Assembly (NCBI GenBank): GCA_016124495.1
Contig: WGNP01000004.1
Coordinates: forward strand, 124,001 to 188,000
Direction of reading: 5' to 3'
Length of the DNA stretch: 64,000 bases
From: Hyphomonas sp.
GTDB taxonomy: Bacteria; Pseudomonadota; Alphaproteobacteria; Caulobacterales; Hyphomonadaceae
The notes below the pieces were generated by a model. The model saw only the letters and a list, made by a program, of their open reading frames with translations, had not been told where the DNA came from and ran no database searches. The first letter of the stretch is position 1; every line of letters begins with the position of its first letter. Made by a program: the position numbers and the translations under genes. Shown here piece after piece: positions 40,124-48,791 of the stretch.

Positions 40124-41370
40124 AACTGACCCCGTCGCCTTTTGCGCCTGCCCGGTTTCCTGATCTGCCGCCGGTCGCGGGTATGCTGTCTGCCACCGCC
40201 AGCCGTGGCTTCTATGCCCGGCGCGGGGTGGAGCGCGATGACGTGTTCCTGTTCGTGTTTGACGAGGGCACGACCTGCGCGGGGGTCTTCACGCGCTCGC
40301 TGACCGCGTCGGCGGACGTGCGCTGGTGCCGCGAGGCGCTGAACGTGGGTGGTGGCAGGGCCAGGGCGCTGATCGCCAATTCCGGAAATTCCAACGCGTT
40401 CACCGGGCCAAAAGGCGTGCAGAAGAATGACGCGACGCTCGCAGCGCTGGTCCATGCGTTCGGCGCGAAGCGGGAGAATTGCTTTGTAGCCGCGACAGGC
40501 GTGATCGGCGAGCCGCTTGGCGACGCGAACTACCTTGGCGCGTTTGTGCCCGATCTTTCGGCCCGGCTTCATTTCCCGGACTGGGAGCGGGCGGCACGCG
40601 CTTTCATGACCACGGACACCTATCCCAAGGGCGCCGGACAGTCGGTCCGCATCGGACTGAACATGGTGCACTTTGCGGGCATCGCCAAAGGCTCTGGCAT
40701 GATCGCACCGAACATGGCGACGATGCTGGCCTACGTGTTCACGGACGCGGCCGTTGCGCCGGCGCTGCTGCAATCGGCGCTCGCCGAAATCGCAGAGACA
40801 ACGTTCAATTCGATCACCGTGGACGGCGACACCTCCACATCTGATACGTTGATGGTGTTTGCTACCGGCGCGAGCGGCATCGCGCCGATCGAGGGACGCG
40901 ACGATCCGCGGTTCCCGGTTTTCTTCGAGGCGTTACGCGGCGTGTGTCACGATCTGGCGATGCAGGTGGTCAGGGACGGCGAAGGGGCGAGCAAGATCGC
41001 CACCATCGAGGTAGAAGGGGCCGCGTCGGATGCTTCGGCCAAAGCGGTTGGCGTGTCGATTGCCAACTCGCCGCTGATCAAGACAGCGATGGCGGCGGGG
41101 GACGCCAACTGGGGGCGGATCGTGATGGCGGTCGGAAAATCCTATGAGCCGGTGGACATTGACAGGCTGGCGATCTGGTTTGACGGCGTGCAGGTTGCCA
41201 AGGATGGCGGGCGTGCGCCGGACTATGACGAGGCGGCCGCGAGCGCGGTGTTTGCGCAGCCCGAGTTCCGCATCAAGGTAAACCTCGGCGTGGGCCAGGG
41301 CAGGTGGACTGTTTATACCTGCGACCTGACGCACGGCTATGTCGACATCAACGGCGCCTACCGGACATGA
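40120..41370 (+). CDS. argJ: Bifunctional ornithine acetyltransferase/N-acetylglutamate synthase
   Basis: 416-residue arginine biosynthesis enzyme, recycling the acetyl group between ornithine and glutamate. It self-cleaves before the threonine in NMATMLAYVFTDA (near residue 208), after GMIAPNMA. Other hallmarks are ANSGNSNAFTG, TTDTYPKGAG, and DANWGRIVMAVGKS near the C-terminus. GTG start overlapping the upstream TGA. Its stop overlaps the mutT ATG. Confidence 0.95.
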   Translation: MKLTPSPFAPARFPDLPPVAGMLSATASRGFYARRGVERDDVFLFVFDEGTTCAGVFTRSLTASADVRWCREALNVGGGRARALIANSGNSNAFTGPKGVQKNDATLAALVHAFGAKRENCFVAATGVIGEPLGDANYLGAFVPDLSARLHFPDWERAARAFMTTDTYPKGAGQSVRIGLNMVHFAGIAKGSGMIAPNMATMLAYVFTDAAVAPALLQSALAEIAETTFNSITVDGDTSTSDTLMVFATGASGIAPIEGRDDPRFPVFFEALRGVCHDLAMQVVRDGEGASKIATIEVEGAASDASAKAVGVSIANSPLIKTAMAAGDANWGRIVMAVGKSYEPVDIDRLAIWFDGVQVAKDGGRAPDYDEAAASAVFAQPEFRIKVNLGVGQGRWTVYTCDLTHGYVDINGAYRT

Positions 41371-41771
41371 CGAAACCGGTGCTGCTGGTCGTGGCGGCCG
41401 CCTTGTTTGATGACGAGGGGCGCATCCTGCTGGCGCAGCGTCCGGTGGGAAAGCAGCTCGCGGGGCTGTGGGAGTTTCCGGGCGGCAAGCTGGAGCCGGG
41501 CGAGACGCCCGAGGCGGCGCTGGTGCGCGAGCTGGAGGAAGAGCTGTCGATCAGGGTTAATGAAAGTTCACTCGAACCGATGACATTTGCGAGCTTCACT
41601 TACCCCACATTTCACCTGTTGATGCCATTGTACGGCTGCAAAAAGTGGTCGGGGTCCATCCAGCCGCGCGAAGGCCAGGCCGTTGCGTGGGTAGAGACAT
41701 CAAGGCTGCGAGACTACCCAGCGCCACCGGCAGATATTCCCCTGTTCGACTGGTTCGCCCGACGGCCCTGA
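41367..41771 (+). CDS. mutT: MutT/Nudix hydrolase (8-oxo-dGTP diphosphatase)
   Basis: 134 residues. The Nudix box GGKLEPGETPEAALVRELEE-EL is complete (positions about 34-55), and LWEFPGGK precedes it, as in MutT. It removes oxidised dGTP from the nucleotide pool, preventing A:T to C:G mutations. ATG at 41367 overlaps the argJ stop (ATGA), so the two are coupled. The open frame reaches further upstream, but that part is the argJ 3' end in another frame. Confidence 0.93.
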   Translation: MTKPVLLVVAAALFDDEGRILLAQRPVGKQLAGLWEFPGGKLEPGETPEAALVRELEEELSIRVNESSLEPMTFASFTYPTFHLLMPLYGCKKWSGSIQPREGQAVAWVETSRLRDYPAPPADIPLFDWFARRP

Positions 41772-41781
41772 TGGATAAAAA

Positions 41782-41958
41782 ATGAACGCGATGCGCTGCC
41801 TCCTCAAAGACCTTCTCGCCGACGAGCGCGGCGCGACGGCGATCGAGTACGGGCTGATCGCCGCGCTGATCATCGTGGCGATCCTGTCCGGTGTGACCGC
41901 GGTCGCCGCCGAGAACGACGCAACCTATCAGCTGATCGAAGACGCGATCGTCACCTGA
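41782..41958 (+). CDS. Flp/Fap-type pilin (type IVb), orphan
   Basis: 58 residues, MNAMRCLLKDLLADERGATAIEYGLIAALI and onward, with the Flp prepilin motif G-ATAIEYGL; cleavage after the glycine by a prepilin peptidase is likely, leaving a hydrophobic N-terminal helix. It is short, so length-based gene calls miss it. A GGAT sequence precedes the ATG. No tad/cpa genes occur nearby, so it is an isolated copy. Flp pilins form adhesive filaments used in surface attachment. Confidence 0.85.
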   Translation: MNAMRCLLKDLLADERGATAIEYGLIAALIIVAILSGVTAVAAENDATYQLIEDAIVT

Positions 41959-41982
41959 TCCGTCCGTAAGCGGAATAATGTC

Positions 41983-42894
41983 CTAACTTTCATCTTTCCG
42001 GACGCGGCGTACGGCGTCAGCGAGACTGGCGCGCGCGCTGCCTGGTTTCAGCGGTTGCGGCTGGCCGGGCGCAGGGGCCCAGCCGAGGACGTGGACAATT
42101 TCGAACGTTGCCGGGACGCGGCCATCGGGTCCGGTGAACCGCTCGCGGTAGAGCGCCACCGCGCGGGCCAGGACCCGGCGGGGCAGGGGCTGGGCCGTGC
42201 CGCGCGTGAAGACGGCGCGTTCGCCCATACCTTTCAGGTCAGTCAGAAGCCGTTCGGGGCTTGCGTAGCGTACGGTGACGGTGTCGCGGTCGGCGACCGG
42301 CAAGGCGAAGCCGGCGCGCTGCAGCAGGCCCGCCATGTCGCGCAGGCCAGGCAGCGGCGAGAGACGCGGCGCAAGGCCGCCCATGATTTCGCTTTCGGCA
42401 TCCGTCAGTGCACTGCGCAGTTCCGCCAGCGTGCCGGCGCCCAGCAGAGCGCCCACGAACAATCCATCCGGCTGCAACGTCCGCTTGATCTGGGCGAGGG
42501 CGCCCGGCAGGTCATTGACCCAGTGCAGGGTCAGCGGTGCGGCGATCAGGTCAAAGCTGGCCGGCGGAAAGGGCAGGGCTTCCTCGTCGGCCAGCGCGGC
42601 GCTGAGACCGCGCGCCTGCGCGGCGGCAAGAAAGGCGGGGGCGGTATCGGCGGCGATCATTGCCTGCGCCTTGCCGGTGGCGAGCAGGCGCGCGGACAGC
42701 TCGCCGCCAGCTGCGCCCAGCTCAAGTCCGCGAAAGAACTTACGGGGTGTGTCGTCGAGCCGGCTTTCGAGATCGGCGATGACGCGCTGGTGCAGGAAAC
42801 TGTAGTCTGCGAAAGTCTTGGCGATCCGGTCCCGGCGCGCGGAAAGGCGTGCCCGGTCGAAGATCTGCGGCGGGGCTTGTGCGGGGGACGCCAT
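41983..42894 (-). CDS. SAM-dependent methyltransferase (BioC/NDUFAF5-like)
   Basis: 303-residue class I methyltransferase. N-terminal FDRARLSARRDRIAKTFADYSFLHQ is characteristic of the NDUFAF5-type group; motif I is LELGAAGGELSARLL and the post-motif is DEEALPFPPASFDLIAAPLTLHWV. The mitochondrial NDUFAF5 member hydroxylates or methylates a complex I subunit; a related role is possible here but not shown. The ATG at 42894 overlaps the divergent comF remnant, and the open frame continues upstream without meaning. Confidence 0.83.
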   Translation of the reverse strand: MASPAQAPPQIFDRARLSARRDRIAKTFADYSFLHQRVIADLESRLDDTPRKFFRGLELGAAGGELSARLLATGKAQAMIAADTAPAFLAAAQARGLSAALADEEALPFPPASFDLIAAPLTLHWVNDLPGALAQIKRTLQPDGLFVGALLGAGTLAELRSALTDAESEIMGGLAPRLSPLPGLRDMAGLLQRAGFALPVADRDTVTVRYASPERLLTDLKGMGERAVFTRGTAQPLPRRVLARAVALYRERFTGPDGRVPATFEIVHVLGWAPAPGQPQPLKPGSARASLADAVRRVRKDES

Positions 42895-43150
42895 GACAGG
42901 GGATATGCCCAAGGGGCGCGCCGGGGCCAAGGGGTTTCTCCGCTTGGCCGGGGATTTGCTCTGGCCGCCGCGCTGGGACCGGGCACGGGCGGCTCTGATC
43001 CATGACGAGACCGCGCGGCGCCCGGTGCTGGACCTGGAACGCGCCGGACGGCGGGAAGGGCCGGGGACGCTCTGCGGCTGGATGCGGCTGGCAGGGCGCG
43101 GCACGTTGACATGCTTGGGATGGCACGCGTTGCCCGGGAAACCGGCGTAA
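42893..43150 (+). pseudogene. comF: comF remnant (phosphoribosyltransferase domain lost)
   Basis: An 85-codon frame whose translation matches two separate ComF stretches: FLRLAGDLLWPPR (N-terminal) joined directly to WDRARAALIHDETARRPVLD-LERAG and LCGWMRLAGRG (middle). The Cys4 zinc-finger region between them, and the whole C-terminal PRTase domain, are missing. The normal place of comF, between this methyltransferase and grxC, is kept. An internal deletion across repeated PPR codons would explain the join. Confidence 0.7.
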
Positions 43151-43159
43151 CCATATAAT
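43130..43159 (+). promoter_or_regulatory. Candidate grxC promoter
   Basis: A -35-like TTGCCC (43130-43135) and a perfect -10 TATAAT (43154-43159) are spaced 18 bp apart, starting inside the comF remnant and ending 47 nt before grxC. Confidence 0.5.
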
Positions 43160-43206
43160 CGATGGGTCACGGCAGAATGCGTCTGCCGCTGCGAAAGGAA
43201 ATCCGG

Positions 43207-43467
43207 ATGCCCAAGGTCACAATCTATACGCGTCAGTTCTGCCCCTATTGTTCGCGCGCGGTGGCGCTGCTGAAGGACAAGAAGGTGGATTTCAAGGAGA
43301 TAGATGCGGGCATGGACGCGGCGCTGAAGTCGGAAATGGTCCGGCGATCCGGCGGCGGGACGACGTTCCCGCAGATATTTGTCGGGGAAAAGCACATCGG
43401 TGGCTGCGATGACATGATGGCGATGGACCGGGCGGGCAAGCTGGACCCGCTGCTGGCAGGGGCGTGA
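43207..43467 (+). CDS. grxC: Glutaredoxin 3
   Basis: 86 residues: MPKVTIYTRQFCPYCSRAVA with active site CPYC at 12-15, TTFPQIFVG with the cis-proline, and GGCDDMMAMD. Reduces disulfides using glutathione. ATG at 43207 with AAGGAAA upstream. The alphaproteobacterial order comF-grxC-(nitrilase)-DUF1178 is seen here without the nitrilase. Confidence 0.93.
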   Translation: MPKVTIYTRQFCPYCSRAVALLKDKKVDFKEIDAGMDAALKSEMVRRSGGGTTFPQIFVGEKHIGGCDDMMAMDRAGKLDPLLAGA

Positions 43468-43477
43468 GGCGGCCCGG

Positions 43478-43924
43478 ATGATTCGCTACGCATTGGTCTG
43501 CCAGGACTGTGATCACGGGTTCGAGGCCTGGTTTGCCTCCTCGGGCGCATATGACGCTCAGGCGGCACGCAGGTTGGTGGCGTGCCCGGACTGCGATAGC
43601 CGCGCGGTCGCCAAGCAGATCATGGCGCCGGCGGTGAAGACAACCAAGGGCAGGGCGTCGGCGCCGGATCCGGAAAAGCTGATGGCGGCGTTTGCAGAGA
43701 AGGCGCGCGAGCACGTCGCGGAGAATTTCGACTATGTCGGCGGCGATTTCGCCAAGGAGGCGCGCGCGATGTATTACGGCGAGCAGGATGACCGGCCGAT
43801 CTGGGGCGAGACGACCCCTGAAGAACGCGAGGCGCTGAAGGAAGAAGGCGTGCCGGCATTGCCGCTACCTGCGCCGTTTGCGCCGAAGCCGCCGAAACGC
43901 AAGGCGCGCCAGCCGGTGAACTGA
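43478..43924 (+). CDS. DUF1178 family protein
   Basis: 148 residues with an N-terminal zinc-ribbon-like MIRYALVCQDCDHGFEAWF and VACPDCDSRAVAKQ, then a conserved central HVAENFDYVGGDFAKEARAM (after EKAR), and a proline/lysine-rich end. Family of unknown function, usually near grxC. It starts 10 nt after grxC. Confidence 0.85.
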   Translation: MIRYALVCQDCDHGFEAWFASSGAYDAQAARRLVACPDCDSRAVAKQIMAPAVKTTKGRASAPDPEKLMAAFAEKAREHVAENFDYVGGDFAKEARAMYYGEQDDRPIWGETTPEEREALKEEGVPALPLPAPFAPKPPKRKARQPVN

Positions 43925-44021
43925 GCGGGCCGGCATCAGGGTCGCTTTGCCGCGCTTGAAGCGCCGCGCGAGGGTCGGTAGAAGGCCGCTGAGTGACGAC
44001 CACCTATCAAGAGGGCAGACT

Positions 44022-44324
44022 ATGGCCAGCCACGAATACCACCACGGCGAGATGGACATTCGCGACCAGAAAGCCACCTGGGACGGCTTCATTACCGGGA
44101 GCGTCTGGTCCGGCCTGCTGATCATCCTCATGGTCGGCCACGCGACCCTCGCCCTCGCGATCGGCTTCAACTGGGCGATCTCGCTCGGCCTGATGGCGAT
44201 TGTTGGCTTTGCGGCCGGCGTGTTCATGAACCTTGGCGGACGATGGATGGCGACGGTTGTGGTAATGATCGTGCTGGCACTGATCGTTCAGGCGATGATC
44301 TGGCTGTTCGGCGCCGTTATGTGA
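44022..44324 (+). CDS. aa3-type cytochrome c oxidase subunit IV-like membrane protein
   Basis: 100 residues. The N-terminus MASHEYHHGEMDIRDQKATW-DGFI is the typical motif of bacterial aa3 oxidase subunit IV. Instead of the usual single helix, about three hydrophobic segments follow (SGLLIILMVGHATLALAIGF; ISLGLMAIVGFAAGVFMNL; MATVVVMIVLALIVQAMIWL), so it is a longer variant. ATG at 44022 with GAGGG upstream. No other oxidase genes are close. Confidence 0.8.
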   Translation: MASHEYHHGEMDIRDQKATWDGFITGSVWSGLLIILMVGHATLALAIGFNWAISLGLMAIVGFAAGVFMNLGGRWMATVVVMIVLALIVQAMIWLFGAVM

Positions 44325-44375
44325 TTTCCGGGGGCCGCATTTAACGCCGCTCTAAGCCTTCGCGCGCCATACCCC

Positions 44376-44402
44376 TTGAACTTTATCGAATTACGCTAAA
44401 GT
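44376..44402 (+). promoter_or_regulatory. Possible promoter of the ABC export pair
   Basis: TTGAAC (44376-44381) and TAAAGT (44397-44402) upstream of the ATPase gene, spaced 15 bp, shorter than the 17-bp optimum. Weak. Confidence 0.3.
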
Positions 44403-44432
44403 CTGGGTACCAGCTGCTGAAGGAGACCGCCC

Positions 44433-45404
44433 ATGGGCGAAGCCCCGCTTGTCATGTCCGGCGCGACCAAGAGATTTGGCGGCTTCACGGCGGTCAGCAA
44501 CCTCTCGTTTCAAGTGCCGGAGGGCCAGATCATCGGCTTCCTCGGGCCGAACGGCGCCGGTAAGTCGACCAGCCTGCGGATGGCGCTGGGCGTGATGCAG
44601 CCGGATGAGGGCTCAGTTTCGCTGTTCGGTGCGGCCCCGGATATCAAGAACCTGCGGCGCATTGGCTTCCTTCCGGAAGAGCGCGGCCTCTACAAGAAGA
44701 TGACGGCGCGCGACACGATCACCTATTTTGCGCGCCTCAAGGGCATGAGCGCGGCAGACGCCAGGGCGCGGGCCAGCGAGCTGCTGGACATGACGGGGCT
44801 CGGCGCGTTCAGGGCGTCGCGGATTTCCAAGCTGTCGAAGGGCATGGCGCAGAAGGTGCAGATCCTGTCGACGCTGGCGCACCGGCCGGATTTCCTGATC
44901 CTTGACGAGCCGTTTTCTGGCCTTGACCCGATGAACCAGCAGACGCTGGAGGACCTGATCCGCGCCGAGCACAAGCGGGGCGCGACGATCCTCTTCTCCA
45001 CCCACGTGATGGAACATGCAGAGCGGCTTTGCGACGGGATCGTGATGCTGGCGCGCGGGCGCAAGGTTTTCGACGGCACGCTGGACGCGGCCTATGCGAC
45101 GCTCGGACGGGGCGCGCGGATGGCGGTGGAGCATGGGTTCGACCTCGCCGCGGCGCTTCGGCCCAAGGGCTTCGAGGCCCAGCGGGCGGCGGACAAGGGG
45201 CCAGGCGATTCCTGGCGCGTGGCCTTGCCGCGCGGACTGGGTGCACAGGATGTGCTGCGGGCGGCGCTGGAGACGGGCGCGCCGATTGTCGGCTTCCAGC
45301 CCGAGGAGGCCCGCCTGAGGGATGTGTTCGTCTCGCTGGTCGGCGAAGCGGAGGCGGCGGCGCTTGATGTGCCGGTGGCTGCGGACGTGGTGGAGGCCGC
45401 CTGA
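44433..45404 (+). CDS. ABC transporter ATPase, NatA-type
   Basis: 323-residue ATPase: Walker A GPNGAGKST (about 40), signature LSKGMAQKVQIL (about 135), Walker B FLILDEPFSGLDP, and the H-loop FSTHVMEH. A DUF4162-type C-terminal domain (about 225-310) follows. It works with the permease immediately downstream, whose start overlaps its TGA by one base, as a two-gene ABC-2 exporter of the NatAB kind. Its role could be sodium, drug or lipid export; not determinable here. Confidence 0.87.
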   Translation: MGEAPLVMSGATKRFGGFTAVSNLSFQVPEGQIIGFLGPNGAGKSTSLRMALGVMQPDEGSVSLFGAAPDIKNLRRIGFLPEERGLYKKMTARDTITYFARLKGMSAADARARASELLDMTGLGAFRASRISKLSKGMAQKVQILSTLAHRPDFLILDEPFSGLDPMNQQTLEDLIRAEHKRGATILFSTHVMEHAERLCDGIVMLARGRKVFDGTLDAAYATLGRGARMAVEHGFDLAAALRPKGFEAQRAADKGPGDSWRVALPRGLGAQDVLRAALETGAPIVGFQPEEARLRDVFVSLVGEAEAAALDVPVAADVVEAA

Positions 45405-46780
45405 TGCGAAATATCTACCTGATCTTCCGGCGCGATTTCCTCGGTTATGTGAAGGCCTGGGGATTCTGGCTGAGCCTGGCAGCGGTGCCGCTGTTCATCA
45501 TCATTGGCGCGGGCTTCGGTTATTTCGCGGCGTCCTCCTCGCCGGTGCGCTATTACACCGTGGTCGAGCCGGGCAACGTGATTTCCGAAGCCATCGATGC
45601 CGAGTTCCGGCGCAGCGAAGCACGCGCGCTGGAGGAGTTCAAATCCCTGTCGGGACGCAGCGAGGGTGTCCAGACCGACGCGGCGAGTGCGGCCGCCACG
45701 GCGCGCAAGTTCGTGGCGGTGCCGGCGCCGGCCGCAACAATCGACGAGCTGACGCCGTATCTCGCGGGTGAGAAAAAAGTGGCGGGGCCAGGTGGGGAGA
45801 AGCCGCTGTTTGCGGCGCTGATCCTGTCGCCGGATGGCAGGACGCTGGAATACTGGAGTTCGGACGTGAACGTCTCGGGCCTGCGCTTTTCGGCAGAGAC
45901 GGCGATGCGCGATCTAAGCCGCCGGGACGCGCTGGTGGCGGCGGGGCTCAGTTCCGATTTCCTGAAAACGGCGGATGAGGCCGCCGTGACAGTGGCCGAG
46001 TTCCGGCCGCGCGAGACGGCGGAGCAGGGGGCGGAAGTGACGACCGCTGACCGGGCGCCCGCAATTGTCGCGGTGGCGCTCGCCTACTTCCTGTGGCTGA
46101 TGGTGTTCTCGATCATCCAGTACCTGCTGATGGGCACGATCGAGGAACGCTCGAACAAGATTTTCGATACGCTGCTGACTTCGGTGAAGCTGCCGGAACT
46201 GCTGTCGGGCAAGCTGCTCGCGGTGTTTGCAGTGACCTCGACGATGATGCTGTCCTGGGGCCTGTTTGCCGGGGTAGGGGCGGCCTTCGGGGCGAGCCAG
46301 TCTCCCGCGCTGATGGAGATGATCCAGCCATTCATTGCGGCGGCCACGGATCCGGCGCTGATCATCCCGGCCCTGATCAGTTTCATGCTCGGCTATGTGC
46401 TCTATGGCGCGATCTTCATGGCGCTCGGCTCGCTGTGCGACACGATCCAGGAAGCGCAGACGCTGCTCAGCCCGATGATGATCCTGCTGATGCTGCCGAT
46501 GTTCGCGATCTTCATCGCGTTCAACGATCCGGGCTCACCGGTGATCGACTATGCGAGCTGGGTGCCGCTGTTCACGCCGTTCCTCCTCATCCTGCGCATG
46601 CCGTCAGATCCGCCGCTGTGGGAGATTCTCGCGCAGATGGCGCTGATGGCGGTGACCACGGCGCTGATCGTCTGGGGCGCCACGAAAGTCTACCGCGCCG
46701 GCGCCGTGCACGGCGCGGGCATCGGCGACCTGATGGGCATGATCAAGGGCGCGGCGGGGATGAAGCCGAAGGCGGGCTGA
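45404..46780 (+). CDS. ABC-2 type permease, NatB-like
   Basis: 458-residue permease. One N-terminal helix (AWGFWLSLAAVPLFIIIGAG) is followed by a large periplasmic loop (about 50-215) and five or six C-terminal helices (APAIVAVALAYFLWLMVFSI through LMALMAVTTALIVWG). EERSNKIFDTLLTSVK is the characteristic sequence between helices. It overlaps the ATPase gene by one nucleotide (TGATG). The GA-rich C-terminus is short. Exported substrate unknown. Confidence 0.85.
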   Translation: MRNIYLIFRRDFLGYVKAWGFWLSLAAVPLFIIIGAGFGYFAASSSPVRYYTVVEPGNVISEAIDAEFRRSEARALEEFKSLSGRSEGVQTDAASAAATARKFVAVPAPAATIDELTPYLAGEKKVAGPGGEKPLFAALILSPDGRTLEYWSSDVNVSGLRFSAETAMRDLSRRDALVAAGLSSDFLKTADEAAVTVAEFRPRETAEQGAEVTTADRAPAIVAVALAYFLWLMVFSIIQYLLMGTIEERSNKIFDTLLTSVKLPELLSGKLLAVFAVTSTMMLSWGLFAGVGAAFGASQSPALMEMIQPFIAAATDPALIIPALISFMLGYVLYGAIFMALGSLCDTIQEAQTLLSPMMILLMLPMFAIFIAFNDPGSPVIDYASWVPLFTPFLLILRMPSDPPLWEILAQMALMAVTTALIVWGATKVYRAGAVHGAGIGDLMGMIKGAAGMKPKAG

Positions 46781-47190
46781 TGTGTGGATCCGGCTACTCG
46801 ACAATGAAATTCTTGAGTTGGCGCGGAGCGAGGTTGGCTTCCGTTCCCCCAGCGGTAAGTACTCATTGATCTGGGATCCGGTTTCGCAGCATTGCCCCAA
46901 CGCAGTTTGTGGCGGGGCCCGCCCGACATAGCACCTGTTTTTCTGCGAAAGGTCAGGCGGCGACGTCAAACTGAGCGGGATGCCCGATGGGGTGTCTGAA
47001 ATTCTGGGCGATGCATGCTGGTTTGAGTTTGTCATCTCAGCTGCGCCGGGCATAACTTACTGGGCCGACAGGGCGATCTATAGGCGGGACGCAGCGGCTG
47101 CCATAAGCCCGTGAGTGCGCGATCTCCGATAAAAAACCCCGCCAGAAGAACTGGCGGGGCTTTTTTCTTCAGACCGGACAGGTCCGTCTT
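46781..47190. other. Intergenic region before rpsU terminator
   Basis: 410 bases between the exporter and the rpsU stop codon. The first about 330 bases have no recognised gene and a noticeably lower GC content. A minus-strand frame is open here, but its translation matches nothing I know. The last part is the rpsU terminator. Confidence 0.45.
47131..47166 (-). terminator. Strong bidirectional terminator after rpsU
   Basis: AAAAAA, stem CCCCGCCAG, loop AAGAA, stem CTGGCGGGG, C, TTTTTT. The T-run on the minus strand (AAAAAA on plus) follows the stem directly, terminating rpsU; on the plus strand TTTTTT follows after one base. Confidence 0.88.
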
Positions 47191-47400
47191 CTACACGATG
47201 CCTTCGCGCTGGGCGCGTTTGCGGGCGAGCTTGCGGGCGCGGCGCACAGCTTCGGCGCGCTGGCGGGCTTTCTTCTCGGAAGGTTTTTCAAACGCCTGAC
47301 GCGCTTTCATTTCCCGGAACAGGCCTTCGCGCTGCATCTTCTTCTTCAGCGCGCGCAGGGCTTGCTCAACGTTGTTATCGCGGACGACGATCTGTACTAT
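47191..47400 (-). CDS. rpsU: 30S ribosomal protein S21, apparent ATA start
   Basis: 69 residues: [28 protein letters not shown], then [20 protein letters not shown] and the basic tail [15 protein letters not shown]21 of alphaproteobacteria begins MVQ at exactly this place. The codon there is ATA (47398-47400), with GGAGAAG seven bases upstream, and no ATG, GTG or TTG occurs in frame before it. ATA is allowed but very rare as a start codon; a G to A sequence error is the alternative. Divergent from coq9, as in other alphaproteobacteria. Confidence 0.88.
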   Translation of the reverse strand: MVQIVVRDNNVEQALRALKKKMQREGLFREMKARQAFEKPSEKKARQRAEAVRRARKLARKRAQREGIV

Positions 47401-47533
47401 AGGACTTCTCCATCGGGTTCGGTTCGGGCGCGCAGCCCGGAAATGCGGCAGACAGGGCCTGACAGCCCGGAAAGCGCGGCCTATATCACGGGGAAAGCGG
47501 ACTCGCCAAGCCCTAGTCTGCGCGGAATTTACG

Positions 47534-48145
47534 ATGACCTTGCCCCCCTCCGAAATCCTGCGCCGCCGCTGGCTGACCGAACTGCTGCCGGAGGTCGCCT
47601 TCGAGGGCTGGAGCGAGGAGGCGGCGCGGGCCGCAGCCGGGCGCGCCGGGCTTAGCGAAGGTGAACAGGCGCTCGCTGCGCCTCAGGGCGTCGTCAACCT
47701 GATCGATGCCCTGTTTGACGCAGCCGAAGCCGAAGCGCGCGCGGCGCTGGCGGCCATCGACATGACGGCGATGCGGGTGCCGGACAAGGTGAAACGCGGC
47801 GTGCTGGCCTGGCTGGCGGCGCTGGAGCCGAACCGCGAGGCCGTGCGCCGCGCGGCGAGCCGGGGCTTCCTGCCTTGGAGCGCGGCGCCTGCGCTGCAGC
47901 GGACCTGGAAAGTTGCGGACATGATCTGGACTGCGGCGGGGGATGCTTCGGAGGATTACAACCGGTATTCCAAGCGTGGACTGCTGGCGGCGGTCCTGTC
48001 GGCGATCGTGCTCTACTGGGCGGATCACCCGGCGCCGGAAGATCTGGAGGGGTTTGTCTCTCGCCGCCTCGCGAATGCCTCCGGCATTGGGCAGCGGGCG
48101 GGGCGGATCGTCAAACCTGTGCTTGAACGGTTCGGCAGGCGCTGA
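47534..48145 (+). CDS. coq9: COQ9-family ubiquinone biosynthesis protein
   Basis: 203-residue helical lipid-binding protein of the COQ9/TetR-like fold. N-terminal [20 protein letters not shown] and the conserved [20 protein letters not shown] with [10 protein letters not shown] near residue 140 are family features. It assists hydroxylation in ubiquinone synthesis. ATG at 47534; longer forms upstream are not conserved. Divergent from rpsU. Confidence 0.87.
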   Translation: MTLPPSEILRRRWLTELLPEVAFEGWSEEAARAAAGRAGLSEGEQALAAPQGVVNLIDALFDAAEAEARAALAAIDMTAMRVPDKVKRGVLAWLAALEPNREAVRRAASRGFLPWSAAPALQRTWKVADMIWTAAGDASEDYNRYSKRGLLAAVLSAIVLYWADHPAPEDLEGFVSRRLANASGIGQRAGRIVKPVLERFGRR

Positions 48146-48409
48146 CGCGGTCTGATGGCTTTTCCTGAATAAAGAGGCCTGGTTAAACGGGAAGGTGTCG
48201 GACAGAAGCTGATCAAGCGCCCCAGGGGGCTGGGGGGGCTGATGGGTCTGGAGCACCTGCTAAATGCCTCCGTCCGACAATCTGAAGATGGAGGTCGGCT
48301 GTGTTCGCGGCAAGTCCGAATTGCGGAGATTTCGGGATATACGGATTAAATCGCAGTTAGTTGTTTCGGGGGCTGGACGTGGGCCCGAAGCTGTGCGGAA
48401 TTATCATCG

Positions 48410-48745
48410 ATGACGGAATATCTTTCGCGCAAGCCTTCCCCGGATCCGGTGGTCGCCTTCCAGAAGAGCGAACTCCAGCCCATTCTTGATGTCTATGGCC
48501 GGCTGGTGATTGCCGGGGAAGCGCGCGATTATTCGATCGGCTTCGGCAAGGATATCGCGACCTTTGCCATATTCCGTCGGCATGCCGAAAGCCCGACCTG
48601 GCGGATCGAGAAAGAACCGGCGCTGGCCAACCGTCAGGGACAATACGCCGTGTACGGACTCGGCGGACAGGTGCTCCGGCGCGGGCGGGAACTGAGACAG
48701 GTCCTGCGCGTCTTCGAGAGCCGGAGGTTCACGATCGTCCATTGA
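48410..48745 (+). CDS. DUF2794 family protein
   Basis: 111 residues, an alphaproteobacterial family of unknown function. The motifs VVAFQKSELQPILDVYGRLV-IAGEARDYSIGF and AEVRLRRGRELRQ-type ending (QVLRRGRELRQVLRVFESRR) are typical. It precedes the gene with tandem LexA-type repeats but ends before them. Confidence 0.8.
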   Translation: MTEYLSRKPSPDPVVAFQKSELQPILDVYGRLVIAGEARDYSIGFGKDIATFAIFRRHAESPTWRIEKEPALANRQGQYAVYGLGGQVLRRGRELRQVLRVFESRRFTIVH

Positions 48746-48791
48746 CTGAATCAGGTGCCCGTTAACCCGTTGTTTACCAAAAACTTCTTGT

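Noticed and set aside
43106-43111. Perfect TTGACA before grxC
   Set aside because: No -10 at 16-18 bp; the TATAAT is 42 bp away, so TTGCCC at 43130 is the better partner.
46604-47053. 149-codon minus-strand frame between the exporter and rpsU
   Set aside because: No recognisable protein; overlaps the exporter gene end.
48762-48776. CtrA-like site TTAA-N7-TTTA upstream of the LexA repeats
   Set aside because: The second half differs from TTAA, and no cell-cycle gene is nearby; could be chance.
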